Notes: generated by a model not told the origin, from the sequence alone. Shown: positions 1 through 8,679, counted from the stretch's first letter. The stretch is DNA of 64,000 nucleotides from Sedimentibacter sp. SX930 (GCA_002155105.1 MUZD01000004.1:1-64000); one strand, 5' to 3'. A program made the numbers and translations.

Positions 1-4
1 CCAT
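1..4 (-). CDS. First codon of a gene that runs off the left edge
   Basis: On the minus strand an ATG sits at positions 4-2, preceded by a strong ribosome binding site (GAGGAG, 7 bases before the ATG). Only the start codon is in the window, so the product cannot be known. A palindrome lies just upstream (15-42), an arrangement typical of autoregulated TetR-type or MarR-type genes, but that identity is only a guess. Confidence 0.4.
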
Positions 5-14
5 ATCAACACTC

Positions 15-42
15 CTCGTTATACATTATATTATATAACGAG
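15..42. promoter_or_regulatory. Palindromic operator candidate
   Basis: CTCGTTATA (15-23) and TATAACGAG (34-42) form a perfect 9-base inverted repeat with a 10-base A/T-only centre apart from one C. It lies directly upstream of the off-window minus-strand gene. Size and symmetry fit a dimeric repressor site such as those of TetR-type regulators; the regulator is not identifiable here. Confidence 0.5.
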
Positions 43-54
43 TTATAAGTCTAC

Positions 55-92
55 AAAAAAACCGCTATATATCAATCGTTACAGCGGTTTTT
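55..92. terminator. Bidirectional Rho-independent terminator
   Basis: Arms AAAACCGCT and AGCGGTTTT with an A-run before and a T-run after. It separates the palindrome from the SDR fragment, which therefore appears to have no promoter of its own. Confidence 0.6.
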
Positions 93-95
93 CGA

Positions 96-749
96 GTGAT
101 TATCGTTACACAATTCGGGAATGCAGGATGCAATGTTCAAGAAAAAGCAAATCTGCAAAAACTTTGGGACACTTCTTTGGAACAATGGGGTGAGATAGAT
201 ATATGGATCAATAACGCGGGGGAAAATACGCCGCACCTGCTTTCGTGGGAAACGAGCGAAACGGATACCGAAAATATTATCAAGACAAATCTTATTGGTA
301 TGATATACGGTTCACAGATTGCGGCAACGGGAATGCTAAAGCAGGAACAAGGCGCAATATACAGCATGGAAGGCCTCGGCTCAAACAACATGGTACAGAT
401 AAAAACAATATTGTACGGTACCACCAAGCACGCCTTAACGTACTTTATGAGAGGTCTTGCCAAGGAACTGGAGGGTACCAATGTAATCGCAGGGCGATTA
501 TCTCCGGGAATGGTGCTGACTGATTTTATCAAAAAAACGCCTGACGGTGAGCCGTCTGAGGTCATCGCAGATGAGAAGTTCAGAAAGACATTCAATATAT
601 TGGCAGATAAACCGGAAACGGTCGCAAAATATTTTGTGCCGAGAATACTGAGCAACCCCAAAAACGACGCCCAAATTGCTTGGCTGACAAACCGAAAAGC
701 GGCATGGCGTTTTATGACTGCAGGCTTCCGCAAAGACCGGCTGATATAG
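96..749 (+). pseudogene. 5'-truncated short-chain dehydrogenase/reductase
   Basis: The 217 residues match an SDR (NAD(P)-dependent alcohol/ketone oxidoreductase) from about the middle of the Rossmann fold onward: NNAG at 39-42, a serine at 90 and the catalytic pair YGTTK at 107-111. The N-terminal cofactor loop TGxxxGxG and roughly 50-60 residues that normally precede it are absent. The frame opens with GTG only 4 bases after a terminator hairpin and with no ribosome binding site. I read this as a gene whose 5' end was deleted when the terminator region was joined to it. Its stop overlaps the RBS of the downstream methyltransferase, so the two were probably one operon. Non-functional as an SDR unless a missing start lies elsewhere. 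Confidence 0.7.
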
Positions 750-760
750 GAGGTACATTT

Positions 761-1363
761 ATGGGAAACACCGATAAGTTTGATAGCATAGCGAACAGTT
801 ATGATAATCCAGAACGAACCCACATCGCAAAGGTTGCTTCAGACGCCATCAAAGAGCATTTGGGTGACACCAGAAGCAAAAGTGCGATTGACTTTGGCTG
901 CGGTACCGGTCTGGTCGGAATGAATTTGGTGAGCGAATTTGAATCGCTGCTGCTTATGGATACGTCAGAGAATATGCTTGATATCGTAAAACGGAAAATT
1001 ACTGATGCGGATGCTTTGAATGCACGTACCTTGTGTTTTGATTTTGAAACGTCAAGCCAACCCGATTTCCGTGCTGACTATATTTTCATGGTTCAGGTGC
1101 TGTTGCATATTCAGGATTATGAAGCACTACTAGCCAAACTCCACGCCGTTTTGAATGATGAAGGACATTTGCTGATTGTCGATTTCAATAAGAATGATAA
1201 GGTCGTTTCAGAACTGGTCCATAACGGATTCGATCAAGAGCAGCTCAAAGAATCGCTGCTGAAAATAGGCTACAAGGATATCCGAAGCAAAACCATCTAC
1301 AGTGGAACCAAACTATTCATGAACCAAGATGCATCTATATTTATAATGGATGGGAAAAAGTAG
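761..1363 (+). CDS. Class I SAM-dependent methyltransferase
   Basis: A 200-residue protein with the classic SAM-binding motif I (DFGCGTG at 44-50), an acidic residue closing strand 2 (D67 in LLLMDTS) and a motif III-like segment (LLIVDF). Together these indicate a cytoplasmic Rossmann-fold methyltransferase of the UbiE/Methyltransf_11-12 type; the substrate cannot be told. The start is chosen at 761 because GGAGG lies 7 bases upstream; an upstream in-frame extension to 680 would run through the SDR coding sequence. It follows the truncated SDR by 11 bases and ends before a strong terminator. With the upstream gene broken, its expression may depend on read-through. Confidence 0.8.
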   Translation: MGNTDKFDSIANSYDNPERTHIAKVASDAIKEHLGDTRSKSAIDFGCGTGLVGMNLVSEFESLLLMDTSENMLDIVKRKITDADALNARTLCFDFETSSQPDFRADYIFMVQVLLHIQDYEALLAKLHAVLNDEGHLLIVDFNKNDKVVSELVHNGFDQEQLKESLLKIGYKDIRSKTIYSGTKLFMNQDASIFIMDGKK

Positions 1364-1473
1364 GGCATTAAAAAATTATTTAACTGTCGATGACATTCTT
1401 ATTGAATTAAATCCGCTCCACCCATGCGGGAAGTCTCGCGAAATTTGATACACAAAGAATAAAAACCTAAAAA

Positions 1474-1510
1474 GAAGAGGCCAGGACAAAAGTCCGAGCC
1501 TCTTCCTTTT
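1474..1510. terminator. Rho-independent terminator
   Basis: GAAGAGGC (1474-1481) pairs with GCCTCTTC (1498-1505), with an inner GGAC/GTCC stem and a T-rich tail. It ends the methyltransferase transcript and, through the A-run in front, can act for the minus-strand remnant too. Confidence 0.75.
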
Positions 1511-1527
1511 CGATTTACCGTTCAGGT

Positions 1528-1650
1528 TTAGCGTGAAAACCCTCCGATAGGCGTCATATACTCACCGTTAAAGCCCTTCAACACTTCTCTCAATTCATCT
1601 GACGGATTACTGTATACATTAAATCCGGTCCCATCGCCTTTGCTATCCGG
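1528..1650 (-). pseudogene. Possible remnant of a minus-strand gene (about 40 codons)
   Basis: On the minus strand, after an in-frame TGA at 1653-1651, there is an open stretch of 40 residues with protein-like composition. It contains the segments GFNVYSNPSDEL and YMTPIGGFSR and ends at a TAA (1530-1528) just before a terminator. It has no usable ATG or ribosome binding site. It looks like the C-terminal tail of a deleted gene, but I do not recognise the family and the evidence is only composition and position. Confidence 0.25.
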
Positions 1651-1664
1651 TCAAACCTCGCCCC

Positions 1665-2039
1665 TCACGCCAGTATCTTCCAGAAAGAATCTTTGCGGAT
1701 AATTTTTCCTCCAGCGAACTCGAGCAGATCAACACCTCGCACTTCAAGCTGCTGCCCTGATTTAGTCGTACCAGTGAGAGTCCACTCCGACACTCCCAAA
1801 TCGCCGCAGCTCCAATGCTGATCCTCTCCATAATGCACATCCGGGATACCCTCGAATCGACTTGCCAGACCTGCTCTAACCTCCGCTTTTCCGACATATC
1901 GATCGCCACGGGGTTTGGCACCTCGAGGCATATAGAAGATGCAATCATCTGCGAAATAGCTCATGATGGAATCCAGGTCGTGACGATTGAATGCTTCCAG
2001 AAAGGCCTTCAATGTTTCAACGCTTACTTGCTCAGACAT
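1665..2039 (-). CDS. SnoaL-like / NTF2-fold protein
   Basis: A 124-residue protein of the nuclear-transport-factor-2-like superfamily (SnoaL, ketosteroid-isomerase type). Family features are the opening helix with LEAFNRHDLDSIMSYFADDC, the following R-G-Y-V-G-KAEVRAGL segment and the closing strands ending in a DSFWKIL tail. Members are small cytoplasmic cone-shaped barrels acting as isomerases, cyclases or ligand binders; no substrate can be assigned. Start chosen at 2039 because GGAGG lies 7 bases upstream; the ATG seven codons earlier has no good site. A lone gene, transcribed opposite to its neighbours. Confidence 0.75.
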   Translation of the reverse strand: MSEQVSVETLKAFLEAFNRHDLDSIMSYFADDCIFYMPRGAKPRGDRYVGKAEVRAGLASRFEGIPDVHYGEDQHWSCGDLGVSEWTLTGTTKSGQQLEVRGVDLLEFAGGKIIRKDSFWKILA

Positions 2040-2405
2040 AAAATAACCTCCATGTATCATACTTTATTCGGAAGAGCCGGATAGCTAGTGATCTGCAAGA
2101 TTGGATAAGTGCCACCGCAATCTCCTGATTACAGTCATGAATCAGTCGGCACGGTCTTTGGATCGGCTTAAACTTTGGTATGTATTTGTATGAAGACGTA
2201 TAATAATAACCAGAGGGATGGACAACTGTTTTGTGGACGCTCTAACTAAAGTATACGTTCCAGATTTCCATCAAGCAAATTACAGATTTGGGAACAGAAA
2301 TTTGATAGCCTATGTACGACATTTTCAAAGGGAGTATATTTTAAATCGCATAGACCTGAAAGTGATTTTTCTCTTTTTACTGGTAGATCAAAAGGGGCAA
2401 TTAGA
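2040..2405. other. Intergenic stretch with one promoter candidate
   Basis: Some 365 bases with no convincing gene. The only clear signal is TATAAT at 2199-2204, pointing right, with a poor -35. A 63-codon open frame from 2218 ends in an ATGA overlap with the next gene but has its GAGGG abutting the ATG and no recognisable protein; it is not annotated. Confidence 0.4.
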
Positions 2406-2999
2406 ATGACAAAGCGAAAATTCAAGTGGCGTCCTTTGCTGATTTCCATACCCATTCTATTCTTCATCAGCTTTGGAGACCAGGCAGGAACTTTTTATAC
2501 GTTGCCAATCCAGATATTCCTCATTTTGCTTATCAGCATACTATTGGGGTTCAAAAAAAGAGCAACTGATTTTATGTTGGGGAATCCAGTATCAACGATG
2601 CTTTTTGTGTCTGGAATTCTGAATGTATTCGCGGCCCCCGGGACAATCTCAACGAATTTGCTGGCATCAGAACCGTTGGCTCTACTGCGGTCATTCTCTT
2701 TAACGTTGCTGGCATATGCATCCTTCAGCCTTGTCAAAATCTTTATCGGAATATCCCAGGATTTGGACGAGAAGAACAGTCCGAAAAAGGATAAAACGAA
2801 GAAATTTATATCGAATTTTGCGATCATCGCTGTTTCTTATTTCGCTAATATCGGATTATATATTTTGATAAACAAAGGAGTACGAATGGTAGTTACATCC
2901 AATTTCGATCTTTCGGCAACGGATCCGTCCTTGAGAGGAACCTTTGAAGATTTGAACATGTGGGGAAATTGGCCATCGCAATTATCTGGAATAATGTGA
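2406..2999 (+). CDS. Hypothetical membrane protein
   Basis: 197 residues, not recognised. It has about five hydrophobic segments (roughly 10-28, 33-51, 60-80, 88-113 and 135-156) and a Lys-rich cytoplasmic loop near 118-133 (KNSPKKDKTKK). The C-terminal 40 residues are polar and end abruptly at GNWPSQLSGIM, so the protein may be shortened at the 3' end. The start has a weak AGGGG site. The codon composition is A/T-rich, like the other genes up to 4.7 kb and unlike the GC-richer genes after 5.8 kb, which fits an acquired or fast-decaying accessory block. Confidence 0.5.
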   Translation: MTKRKFKWRPLLISIPILFFISFGDQAGTFYTLPIQIFLILLISILLGFKKRATDFMLGNPVSTMLFVSGILNVFAAPGTISTNLLASEPLALLRSFSLTLLAYASFSLVKIFIGISQDLDEKNSPKKDKTKKFISNFAIIAVSYFANIGLYILINKGVRMVVTSNFDLSATDPSLRGTFEDLNMWGNWPSQLSGIM

Positions 3000-3020
3000 G
3001 GAAAAAGGGAGCTGATTGAG

Positions 3021-3704
3021 ATGATGCGTAAAATAATCTATGGGTTCATGGGAGGCGTTATTCTACTTGAAATCGGACTTTTTCTTGGTATGTTCATCGG
3101 CATGTCTATAGGGGGCAACTTTCTGACTGAGTTCGAATTCGCTGGCAGTATTGGTCCTGAGGCTGTCGGTAATGTAGGTTTTATAATCGGGGCCTTAATT
3201 GGCGCACTGTTTGGTGCATTGCTTGGGGTTAAACTGGCTGACAATAAGAGTCCTCGTGTATACAGAAAAATTCTTGTTATTAGCTTTATATTATCGATTA
3301 CATCATTGGTATTTCTTCTCAGCCGTAGTCCGGATGAGCGATTAAGCCTTGAACAGGCACAGACGGAAGCTGATTTTACAATCTATGAACCTGCTTATTT
3401 ACCTGAAAATGTGGTTTTGGGTTTCGTTGAGTGGACGGATGCAGGCGCCAAAGAAACTTTAGATTTATGGTATGCTAAAAAAACAGCAGTGTTTGAACTG
3501 ACTGAATCAAAGTTTACAAAACTTAAAATAGACCCAAACAGTGTCGAAGTCGATATTTCAGGCACTACTGGGTACTTATATAAACACGGGAATGTAACCT
3601 ATTTAACCTGGCATCAAAATGATACAGAACTGACCATCTCCACTGGGGTGTTAAGTGAGGAAGAAATTTTACAAATTGCACGGTCCATAAAAAAATATGA
3701 GTGA
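3021..3704 (+). CDS. Membrane-anchored protein with DUF4367-like C-terminal domain
   Basis: 227 residues. Three hydrophobic segments fill the N-terminal half: about 5-29, a very glycine-rich helix about 42-70 and about 85-101. The remaining 110-226 contain a soluble domain resembling DUF4367 (FTIYEPAYLPENVVLGF followed by short beta strands and the closing ILQIARSIKKYE). DUF4367 domains are usually found outside the membrane in Firmicutes lipoproteins and anti-sigma-like proteins. RBS GGGAG lies 10 bases before the ATG. It follows the previous membrane protein by 21 bases and may be co-transcribed with it. Function unknown. Confidence 0.6.
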   Translation: MMRKIIYGFMGGVILLEIGLFLGMFIGMSIGGNFLTEFEFAGSIGPEAVGNVGFIIGALIGALFGALLGVKLADNKSPRVYRKILVISFILSITSLVFLLSRSPDERLSLEQAQTEADFTIYEPAYLPENVVLGFVEWTDAGAKETLDLWYAKKTAVFELTESKFTKLKIDPNSVEVDISGTTGYLYKHGNVTYLTWHQNDTELTISTGVLSEEEILQIARSIKKYE

Positions 3705-3786
3705 GTAATTTGTAGCGATCAGGCTGTTACACGTCATGAAGCATAGTGGGATAATTCTTCGATAGGAATACAGGGGAGATAAATAT

Positions 3787-4254
3787 ATGGGGCATTTTGG
3801 CTTTTCTTACGTTGGACTTGTCTTTATGCTGATGCTGATAGTTCCCAATCTGATATGGACAAAGTATCAGCCCGAAGAATACGACTTTAAGGATGAAAAT
3901 AAAGTATTGCTTGTTTTTGAAAGGGTAGGACAAGTTGGCGTTACTGGCGCAGCCCTTGTGTTTTCCGATTTTAACATTCACGGTTGGTCGGGTTGGAGTT
4001 TCTGGCTGATTGCGGCATTTGTACTCATGATTCTTTATGAATGCTGGTGGATACGCTATTTCAAAAGCAACAGGACGTGGAAGGACTTTTATAATAGCTT
4101 TTATGGAATACCTGTCGCAGGTGCGATATTGCCGGTTGTCGCCTTCTTTTTTCTGGGAATATATGGAAGAGTGAGTTGGCTGATCGTTTCCGTCATTATT
4201 TTCGGGATAGGTCATATTGGTATCCATTTGCAGCACCGCAGAGAAATGCAATAA
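3787..4254 (+). CDS. Hypothetical four-TM membrane protein
   Basis: 155 residues with about four hydrophobic segments (5-25, 50-62, 69-88 and 113-146) and a conserved-looking YECWWIRYFKSNRTWKDF stretch between them. No motif for a catalytic or transport role is visible and I do not recognise the family with certainty. GGGGAG lies 8 bases before the ATG. It sits between two other membrane-protein genes on the same strand. Confidence 0.55.
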   Translation: MGHFGFSYVGLVFMLMLIVPNLIWTKYQPEEYDFKDENKVLLVFERVGQVGVTGAALVFSDFNIHGWSGWSFWLIAAFVLMILYECWWIRYFKSNRTWKDFYNSFYGIPVAGAILPVVAFFFLGIYGRVSWLIVSVIIFGIGHIGIHLQHRREMQ

Positions 4255-4292
4255 TAAATCCAAATTTATAGATCTGGAATTGAGGGAAACCA

Positions 4293-4697
4293 ATGAAAAA
4301 CGAACTCAGCAAGAAGGAAACAAAGCATTTGTGGATTTTCTTTGCAGCAACAATTCTGTGGACTTGGATAGTCGGTATGATACCAGTAATGCTTGGCATC
4401 AACAACACAACAATGGGTGATTATCTCTTTGTCTTCACTGCCAGCATTGCACCTTCATGTGTGGGAATCATTATGGTTCTGAAAACATATACAAAAGAAG
4501 CACGCAGGGATTATTTTGAGCGTTTTATACCGACATGGCATGGAGCCTGGTTCGTATTATTTTACTTAGCCTTATTTATTTTGCTCATGACTGGCGCACT
4601 AAGTTTATCCTTAGGGGAATATCCGGATTTTCAAACGCTCAAGGGCTTCATGCAAAATCCGCTATCGGAACTAAGCTTTATATTTTTTGTGCAATGA
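4293..4697 (+). pseudogene. Truncated CPBP-type intramembrane protease
   Basis: 134 residues matching the N-terminal half of CPBP-family (CAAX protease and bacteriocin-immunity, Abi) membrane proteins: an N-terminal helix WIFFAATILWTWIVGMIP, the SIAPSCVGIIMV segment and a third helix near 85-107. CPBP proteases carry their catalytic motifs (EExxxR, FxxxH and a late HxxxN) in the C-terminal half. The frame stops at 4697 exactly where the EExxxR helix would be expected, so all catalytic motifs are missing. I infer a 3'-truncated gene. The next 130 bases show no continuation that I can read. Confidence 0.6.
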
Positions 4698-4833
4698 TGA
4701 AGTTATCCAGCCATGTGAACCAAAGAAGCCATAAGTTGAAAAATGATTGAGACAAATGGATAAGCTAAAAATTTGGGAACATTGGTGCATGAGTAGTATG
4801 ATGAAGCTACGAATAAATATTAAGAGGAGTGGT

Positions 4834-5625
4834 ATGATGGCGGTATATGAACTACCAAAAGTGTGGCAGTGGGAAGAAGAGAATTCAAATAAAGTGGGTA
4901 ACCGTCCAACAGCCGGCAGTCGTTTCGAACAAAAATTACCAGTAGGAAAGGCTCCGTTCCAACTCTATTCATTGGGGACACCGAATGGCATCAAAGTAAC
5001 AATCATGTTCGAAGAGCTGAAGGAACTGGGAGTAGAGGGCGCAGACTACGACCTATACACTATTAATATTACGAAAGGCGACCAGTTTGGTTCGGATTTC
5101 GTCGAGATTAATCCGAACTCTAAAATTCCGGCGCTTGTGGATCAAAGTCTAAGTCCGCGTTTGGAAATTTTTGAATCAGGCTCCATTCTTCTATACTTAG
5201 CCGAGAAATTTGAGCAACTGATTCCGACTGATATCCATGGCCGGACCGAAACCCTTAATTGGTTATTCTGGCAAATAGGGGCAGGGCCCTATGTTGGGGG
5301 AGGATTTGGTCACTTTTTCGCTTATGCTCCTGAGCCTATGCAATACCCGATTGATCGCTTCACGATGGAGACGAAACGTCAGCTGGATTTGCTCGATAAA
5401 ACTTTAGCGGAGCGTCCTTATGTGGCAGGCGATACCTATACCATCGCGGATATTGCCATATGGTCTTGGTACGGTCGTTTAGCTTTAGGGAAACTATATG
5501 AAGGATCTTATGAATTTTTAAATCTGGATGAATACTCTCATCTCTTGGAATGGTCTAAGCGTATTGCAGAACGACCTGGTGTTAAAAGAGGTCTGGCAGC
5601 GGAGTATCAACCGCTTGGGGAGTAG
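4834..5625 (+). CDS. yghU: YghU-like glutathione S-transferase family disulfide-bond oxidoreductase
   Basis: 263 residues with the YghU/YfcG-type layout: an N-terminal extension (VYELPKVWQWEEEN), a thioredoxin-like domain starting at PFQLYSLGTPNGIKV and containing the cis-Pro segment NSKIPALVD and the ESGSILLYLAEK glutathione-binding segment, then the all-helical C-terminal domain ending with W-S-KRIAERPGVKRGL. YghU proteins use glutathione as a bound cofactor for disulfide-bond reduction in the cytoplasm. Start chosen at 4834 on the basis of AGAGGAG 5 bases upstream; the frame is open further upstream but without a site. It is preceded by a truncated gene and followed by a hairpin. Confidence 0.85.
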   Translation: MMAVYELPKVWQWEEENSNKVGNRPTAGSRFEQKLPVGKAPFQLYSLGTPNGIKVTIMFEELKELGVEGADYDLYTINITKGDQFGSDFVEINPNSKIPALVDQSLSPRLEIFESGSILLYLAEKFEQLIPTDIHGRTETLNWLFWQIGAGPYVGGGFGHFFAYAPEPMQYPIDRFTMETKRQLDLLDKTLAERPYVAGDTYTIADIAIWSWYGRLALGKLYEGSYEFLNLDEYSHLLEWSKRIAERPGVKRGLAAEYQPLGE

Positions 5626-5737
5626 TTTCAGAAAACGATGCGTTGACATTTAGTCCCCTAAAAATTATAATCAAATGATATTAACCAAATAGATAATCCT
5701 CTTTTTGCCACCGGGCAGAGAGTTCAAGGTGTTCAGA

Positions 5738-5781
5738 AACATTCCGTAGGTCTTTGAAGGAATGTTTTCGGGATACCTTTT
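5738..5781 (+). terminator. Hairpin, probable terminator
   Basis: AAACATTCC (5738-5746) pairs with GGAATGTTT (5759-5767); a T-run follows after about 10 bases. It lies between yghU and the MATE gene, 39 bases before the MATE start. It could also be a leader structure for the exporter gene, but I see no known riboswitch consensus. Confidence 0.45.
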
Positions 5782-5805
5782 TTATTTTTGGAAGGAGACT
5801 GTAGC

Positions 5806-7134
5806 ATGGAAAAATCATTATTGAAGGACTTTTCGAAGTATGTCAGCCTGAATATCTTAGGTATGATCGGTGTGTCGTTCTACATTTTGGCCGACACCTA
5901 CTATATTGCAAAAGCGTTAGGGGCCACCGGGATTGCGGCACTGAATTTCGCCATCCCGGTCTTCAGCATCATCCACGGTATCGGTTTGATGATCGGCATC
6001 GGCGGGGCTGCCCGTTTCGGCATCCTGAAATCCCGGTACAAACACAAAGAAGGCGAAGCGGTTTTCGTGGGGGCGCTCAAGCTAGGCATTCTGGCAGGCC
6101 TGCTGTTCGCTGCGCTCGGGTTGTTCGGATCAAGGGCATTGTCATCGGTTTTGGGTGCCGATGCGATCACATTGCCTTTGACACATCCCTATATGGCCAC
6201 GATTATGGTGTTTGCGCCGTTCTTCATCCTGAACAATACGGTCCTGGCTTTCGTCCGGAACGACAATAACCCCAGACTGGCCATGCTGGCGATGCTCGGG
6301 GGCAGTGTCTCGAACGTCATCCTGGATTACATTTTCCTGTTCCCGTTCAAAATGGGGATGTTCGGTGCCGCCTTTGCGACAAGCCTTGCCCCGATCATCA
6401 GTTTGGGCATCCTCTCAATCCATTTCGCAAGAAAGAAATCCCGGCCCGCTATTTTGAAGCACAAGCTGACGCGTCCGGCGATCAAGGACATCCTCAATCT
6501 GGGATCTTCCACTTTCGTCATGGAAGTGTCCTCGGCGGTCGTGCTTACGACCTTCAATCTGTTGATTTTGGGGCTCGAGGGAAACAAAGGTGTTGCCGCC
6601 TACGGGATTGTCGCGAACATTGCCTTCGTGGCGGTCGCGATCTTCACTGGGCTGGGTCAGGGCGTGCAGCCGCTCATCAGCAAATATTATGGTCTGAAGG
6701 ATCGCAATACGGTCCGGCGCGTGAACCGCTATGCATTGCTGACAGCGGGGTTCATCGCCGCCTTGATCTACCTGGGGACCTTCTTCAACTCGGAAGCGCT
6801 GATCGGTCTGTTCAACAACGAAAATGATCCGGTGATACTAAAGTTGGCTGACAGCGGAATGAAAATCTATTTTCTTGGATTTTTCTTTGTCGGAATCAAT
6901 ATCGTGACGGCGATGATCCTCAGCGCAACCGAAAAAGCACGCGCCGCCTTCGTTCTTTCGGTTCTGAGGGGACTGGCGGTCATCGTGCCGATGGCGATCG
7001 TATTGGGTAGCCTTTGGGGTATGACGGGCATCTGGTCGGCGTTTGTGCTTTCCGAGCTGATCGTTGCCGGATTTGCGTTCTATTTAGCGGGTGCGACCGA
7101 GAAGGGGGCCATAGCTTATGGAAATCCTGAATGA
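5806..7134 (+). CDS. MATE-family efflux transporter (MepA-like)
   Basis: 442 residues, about 12 transmembrane helices in two homologous halves, the normal MATE size. The first half contains ADTYYIAKALGATGIAALNFA and PVFSIIHGIGLMIGIGGAARF, both typical of the MepA/NorM-type multidrug and toxin extrusion exporters; the second half begins near the EVSSAVVLTTFNL segment. These proteins use Na+ or H+ gradients to export cationic drugs from the cytoplasm. Start at 5806 has GGAAGGAG upstream. The 3' end overlaps the following small gene by 17 bases, so the two are translationally linked. Confidence 0.9.
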   Translation: MEKSLLKDFSKYVSLNILGMIGVSFYILADTYYIAKALGATGIAALNFAIPVFSIIHGIGLMIGIGGAARFGILKSRYKHKEGEAVFVGALKLGILAGLLFAALGLFGSRALSSVLGADAITLPLTHPYMATIMVFAPFFILNNTVLAFVRNDNNPRLAMLAMLGGSVSNVILDYIFLFPFKMGMFGAAFATSLAPIISLGILSIHFARKKSRPAILKHKLTRPAIKDILNLGSSTFVMEVSSAVVLTTFNLLILGLEGNKGVAAYGIVANIAFVAVAIFTGLGQGVQPLISKYYGLKDRNTVRRVNRYALLTAGFIAALIYLGTFFNSEALIGLFNNENDPVILKLADSGMKIYFLGFFFVGINIVTAMILSATEKARAAFVLSVLRGLAVIVPMAIVLGSLWGMTGIWSAFVLSELIVAGFAFYLAGATEKGAIAYGNPE

Positions 7135-7492
7135 AACAGTCAAAGCAGAATCACTGAAATCCTTCCGATCAACGATCCGAAAATCCGAAAATGCATTGAC
7201 CAGTATGGCCGCTAAAGGTGCCAACACGACATTGGTGGCGAAACGGCTCAAAGCTCTCCGCATCGGCTTGGCTGTGCTGGAACAAGTTTGGGATGGAAAG
7301 CCCCATCCTTACACCCACGAGGACTTGGCGGAAGCCCGCATCCTGCTTGCCGCTTTGCTGCCCTCAATTGAAGGCATCCGTGCCAAATCCAAACTAGGCA
7401 GTCCGCAGAAAACCCTTCTGGAAAGAAGGATCAAGTCGCTGGAACTGGCACTTCAGGAAATGGATGATAGTACCGATAAAGATCTCAGCTAA
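7118..7492 (+). CDS. Hypothetical helical protein linked to the MATE gene
   Basis: 124 residues, soluble and strongly helical, with many Lys, Arg, Leu and Ala and no Cys. One Trp lies in the segment VLEQVWDGKPHPYTHEDLAEAR. The family is not recognised. It overlaps the end of the MATE gene by 17 bases and ends just before a strong terminator, so the pair forms a two-gene unit. Whether it influences the exporter is unknown. Confidence 0.6.
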   Translation: MEILNETVKAESLKSFRSTIRKSENALTSMAAKGANTTLVAKRLKALRIGLAVLEQVWDGKPHPYTHEDLAEARILLAALLPSIEGIRAKSKLGSPQKTLLERRIKSLELALQEMDDSTDKDLS

Positions 7493-7504
7493 TAAAATTT
7501 TCAT

Positions 7505-7550
7505 AAAAAAATCCTCGAAAGTCCACATTAGACTGTTCGGGGATTTTTTT
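7505..7550 (+). terminator. Rho-independent terminator
   Basis: An A-run, the stem ATCCTCGAAAGTC against GACTGTTCGGGGAT (with G-T pairs) and a run of seven T. It closes the MATE operon. Confidence 0.8.
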
Positions 7551-7753
7551 GCTAGTCGTAAAAGTTCGCAAAACTAAAGATACGTGCGATAATCTTTGTG
7601 AAACTAAAGATATTTTGCATGTAACACTTGTGGTTCGGCTCACTATATCGAAATATATTTTTCAACTGATTAATCTTCTTGAAAACAGATGGTCGTATTT
7701 CTTTTATGAGGCTTATCAAATCTAACAAAATACATTCAGACAGGAGAATGAAC

Positions 7754-8308
7754 ATGGGGAAAGTAATTTTAGGCCTGACCATTTCTTTGGATGGATTTGC
7801 GGAGGACAGTAATGGCAGTGTCAATCCATTGTATGCGGATTTGGATTTGCTCAAAGAAACGGAAGTCATGAAGGAGTCGATTTTGACGACCGGTTCGGTT
7901 GTGATGTCCCAAAAGGAATATGGAATGGCGGAAGATCCTGAGTGGTATGTGGATTATGAGTATCAAGTTCCGATATTTGTCTTTACCGATAAGGCTCCGG
8001 AAAAACATCCGAAAGAATCAGATAAGGTAACCATTACGTTTGTCACGACCGGCGTCGCTGATGCAATCCTCCAAGCCAAAGCGGCAGCGGGTGAAAAAGA
8101 TGTGAACATCATAGGCAGCGCACTGACCACACCGCTCTGTTTAAAAAACGGTTTGGTCGATGAATTGCAAGTGGATATCGTGCCCTGGTTTTTACGGACC
8201 GGATTTCGACCATTTGAGAATCTTGATAATAATGATGTCAAACTGGAAAGAATTCATTTGATTGGACTCCCTGCTGGCAGGACGCACGTCAGTTATAAAA
8301 TTATGTAA
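7754..8308 (+). CDS. Dihydrofolate reductase-like / RibD C-terminal-domain protein
   Basis: 184 residues of the RibD_C/DHFR fold: MGKVILGLTISLDGFAED at the N-terminus, a VVMSQKEY segment after it, the dinucleotide-binding DVNIIGSALTTPLCLKNGLVDE and the terminal HVSYKI strand. Members are NADPH-dependent reductases of unknown substrates, widespread in Firmicutes (YyaP/YwjB types). Start at 7754 places AGGAG 7 bases upstream; the ATG at 7748 would be too close. Monocistronic: preceded by a terminator. Confidence 0.8.
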   Translation: MGKVILGLTISLDGFAEDSNGSVNPLYADLDLLKETEVMKESILTTGSVVMSQKEYGMAEDPEWYVDYEYQVPIFVFTDKAPEKHPKESDKVTITFVTTGVADAILQAKAAAGEKDVNIIGSALTTPLCLKNGLVDELQVDIVPWFLRTGFRPFENLDNNDVKLERIHLIGLPAGRTHVSYKIM

Positions 8309-8537
8309 GGCCATTCTGTAGTTTCATAGGCTCTATTTCGAACCTCCAAATTATTTTTGAAAAACGTTTGACTTAATGTTCAGGTGAATTCGTAGAATGT
8401 AAATAGTAAGTCGCTCCAGCTAAAAAACTGCACGTACCGATGAAAATCAAATGTACCTCTTAACGATAAAGTAGGGGAAATGTGCAATTGTTCTCGTATG
8501 CCTCATGGGAATACCGACAATACAAGCGTGAATCTCG

Positions 8538-8551
8538 TGAAAACGTCACCA
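8538..8551. promoter_or_regulatory. Weak cre-like (CcpA) site upstream of pflB
   Basis: TGAAAACGTCACCA resembles the catabolite-responsive element core (TGNAANCGNWNNCW) with one mismatch inside the core and one in the flanking base. It lies about 120 bases upstream of the pflB -10. CcpA control of pfl is known in lactic acid bacteria; assignment here is tentative. The rest of the 414-base gap 8309-8722 is A/T-rich with no gene. Confidence 0.3.
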
Positions 8552-8673
8552 GTTGTATAACAAGTGATACAGAGTTTCCGTTGTAACTATAACAGGGATA
8601 TCCCTTTATAAAAGCTTTTTTATCTTTTTTATGATATAAAGGCATATCTGTTATAAAATCATTCGTGATGGTG

Positions 8674-8679
8674 TATAAT
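8674..8679 (+). promoter_or_regulatory. pflB -10 promoter element
   Basis: TATAAT 44 bases before the pflB start, with a poor -35, which suggests activator dependence or an alternative upstream promoter. The pflB ribosome binding site GGAGG is ideal, 8 bases before the ATG. Confidence 0.5.

Noticed and set aside
2218-2409. 63-codon open frame before the membrane protein gene, ending in an ATGA overlap
   Set aside because: The purine-rich site abuts the start codon, the sequence resembles no protein and the overlap may be by chance.
5738-5805. Possible riboswitch upstream of the MATE gene
   Set aside because: A single hairpin only; no guanidine, PreQ1 or other riboswitch consensus was seen.
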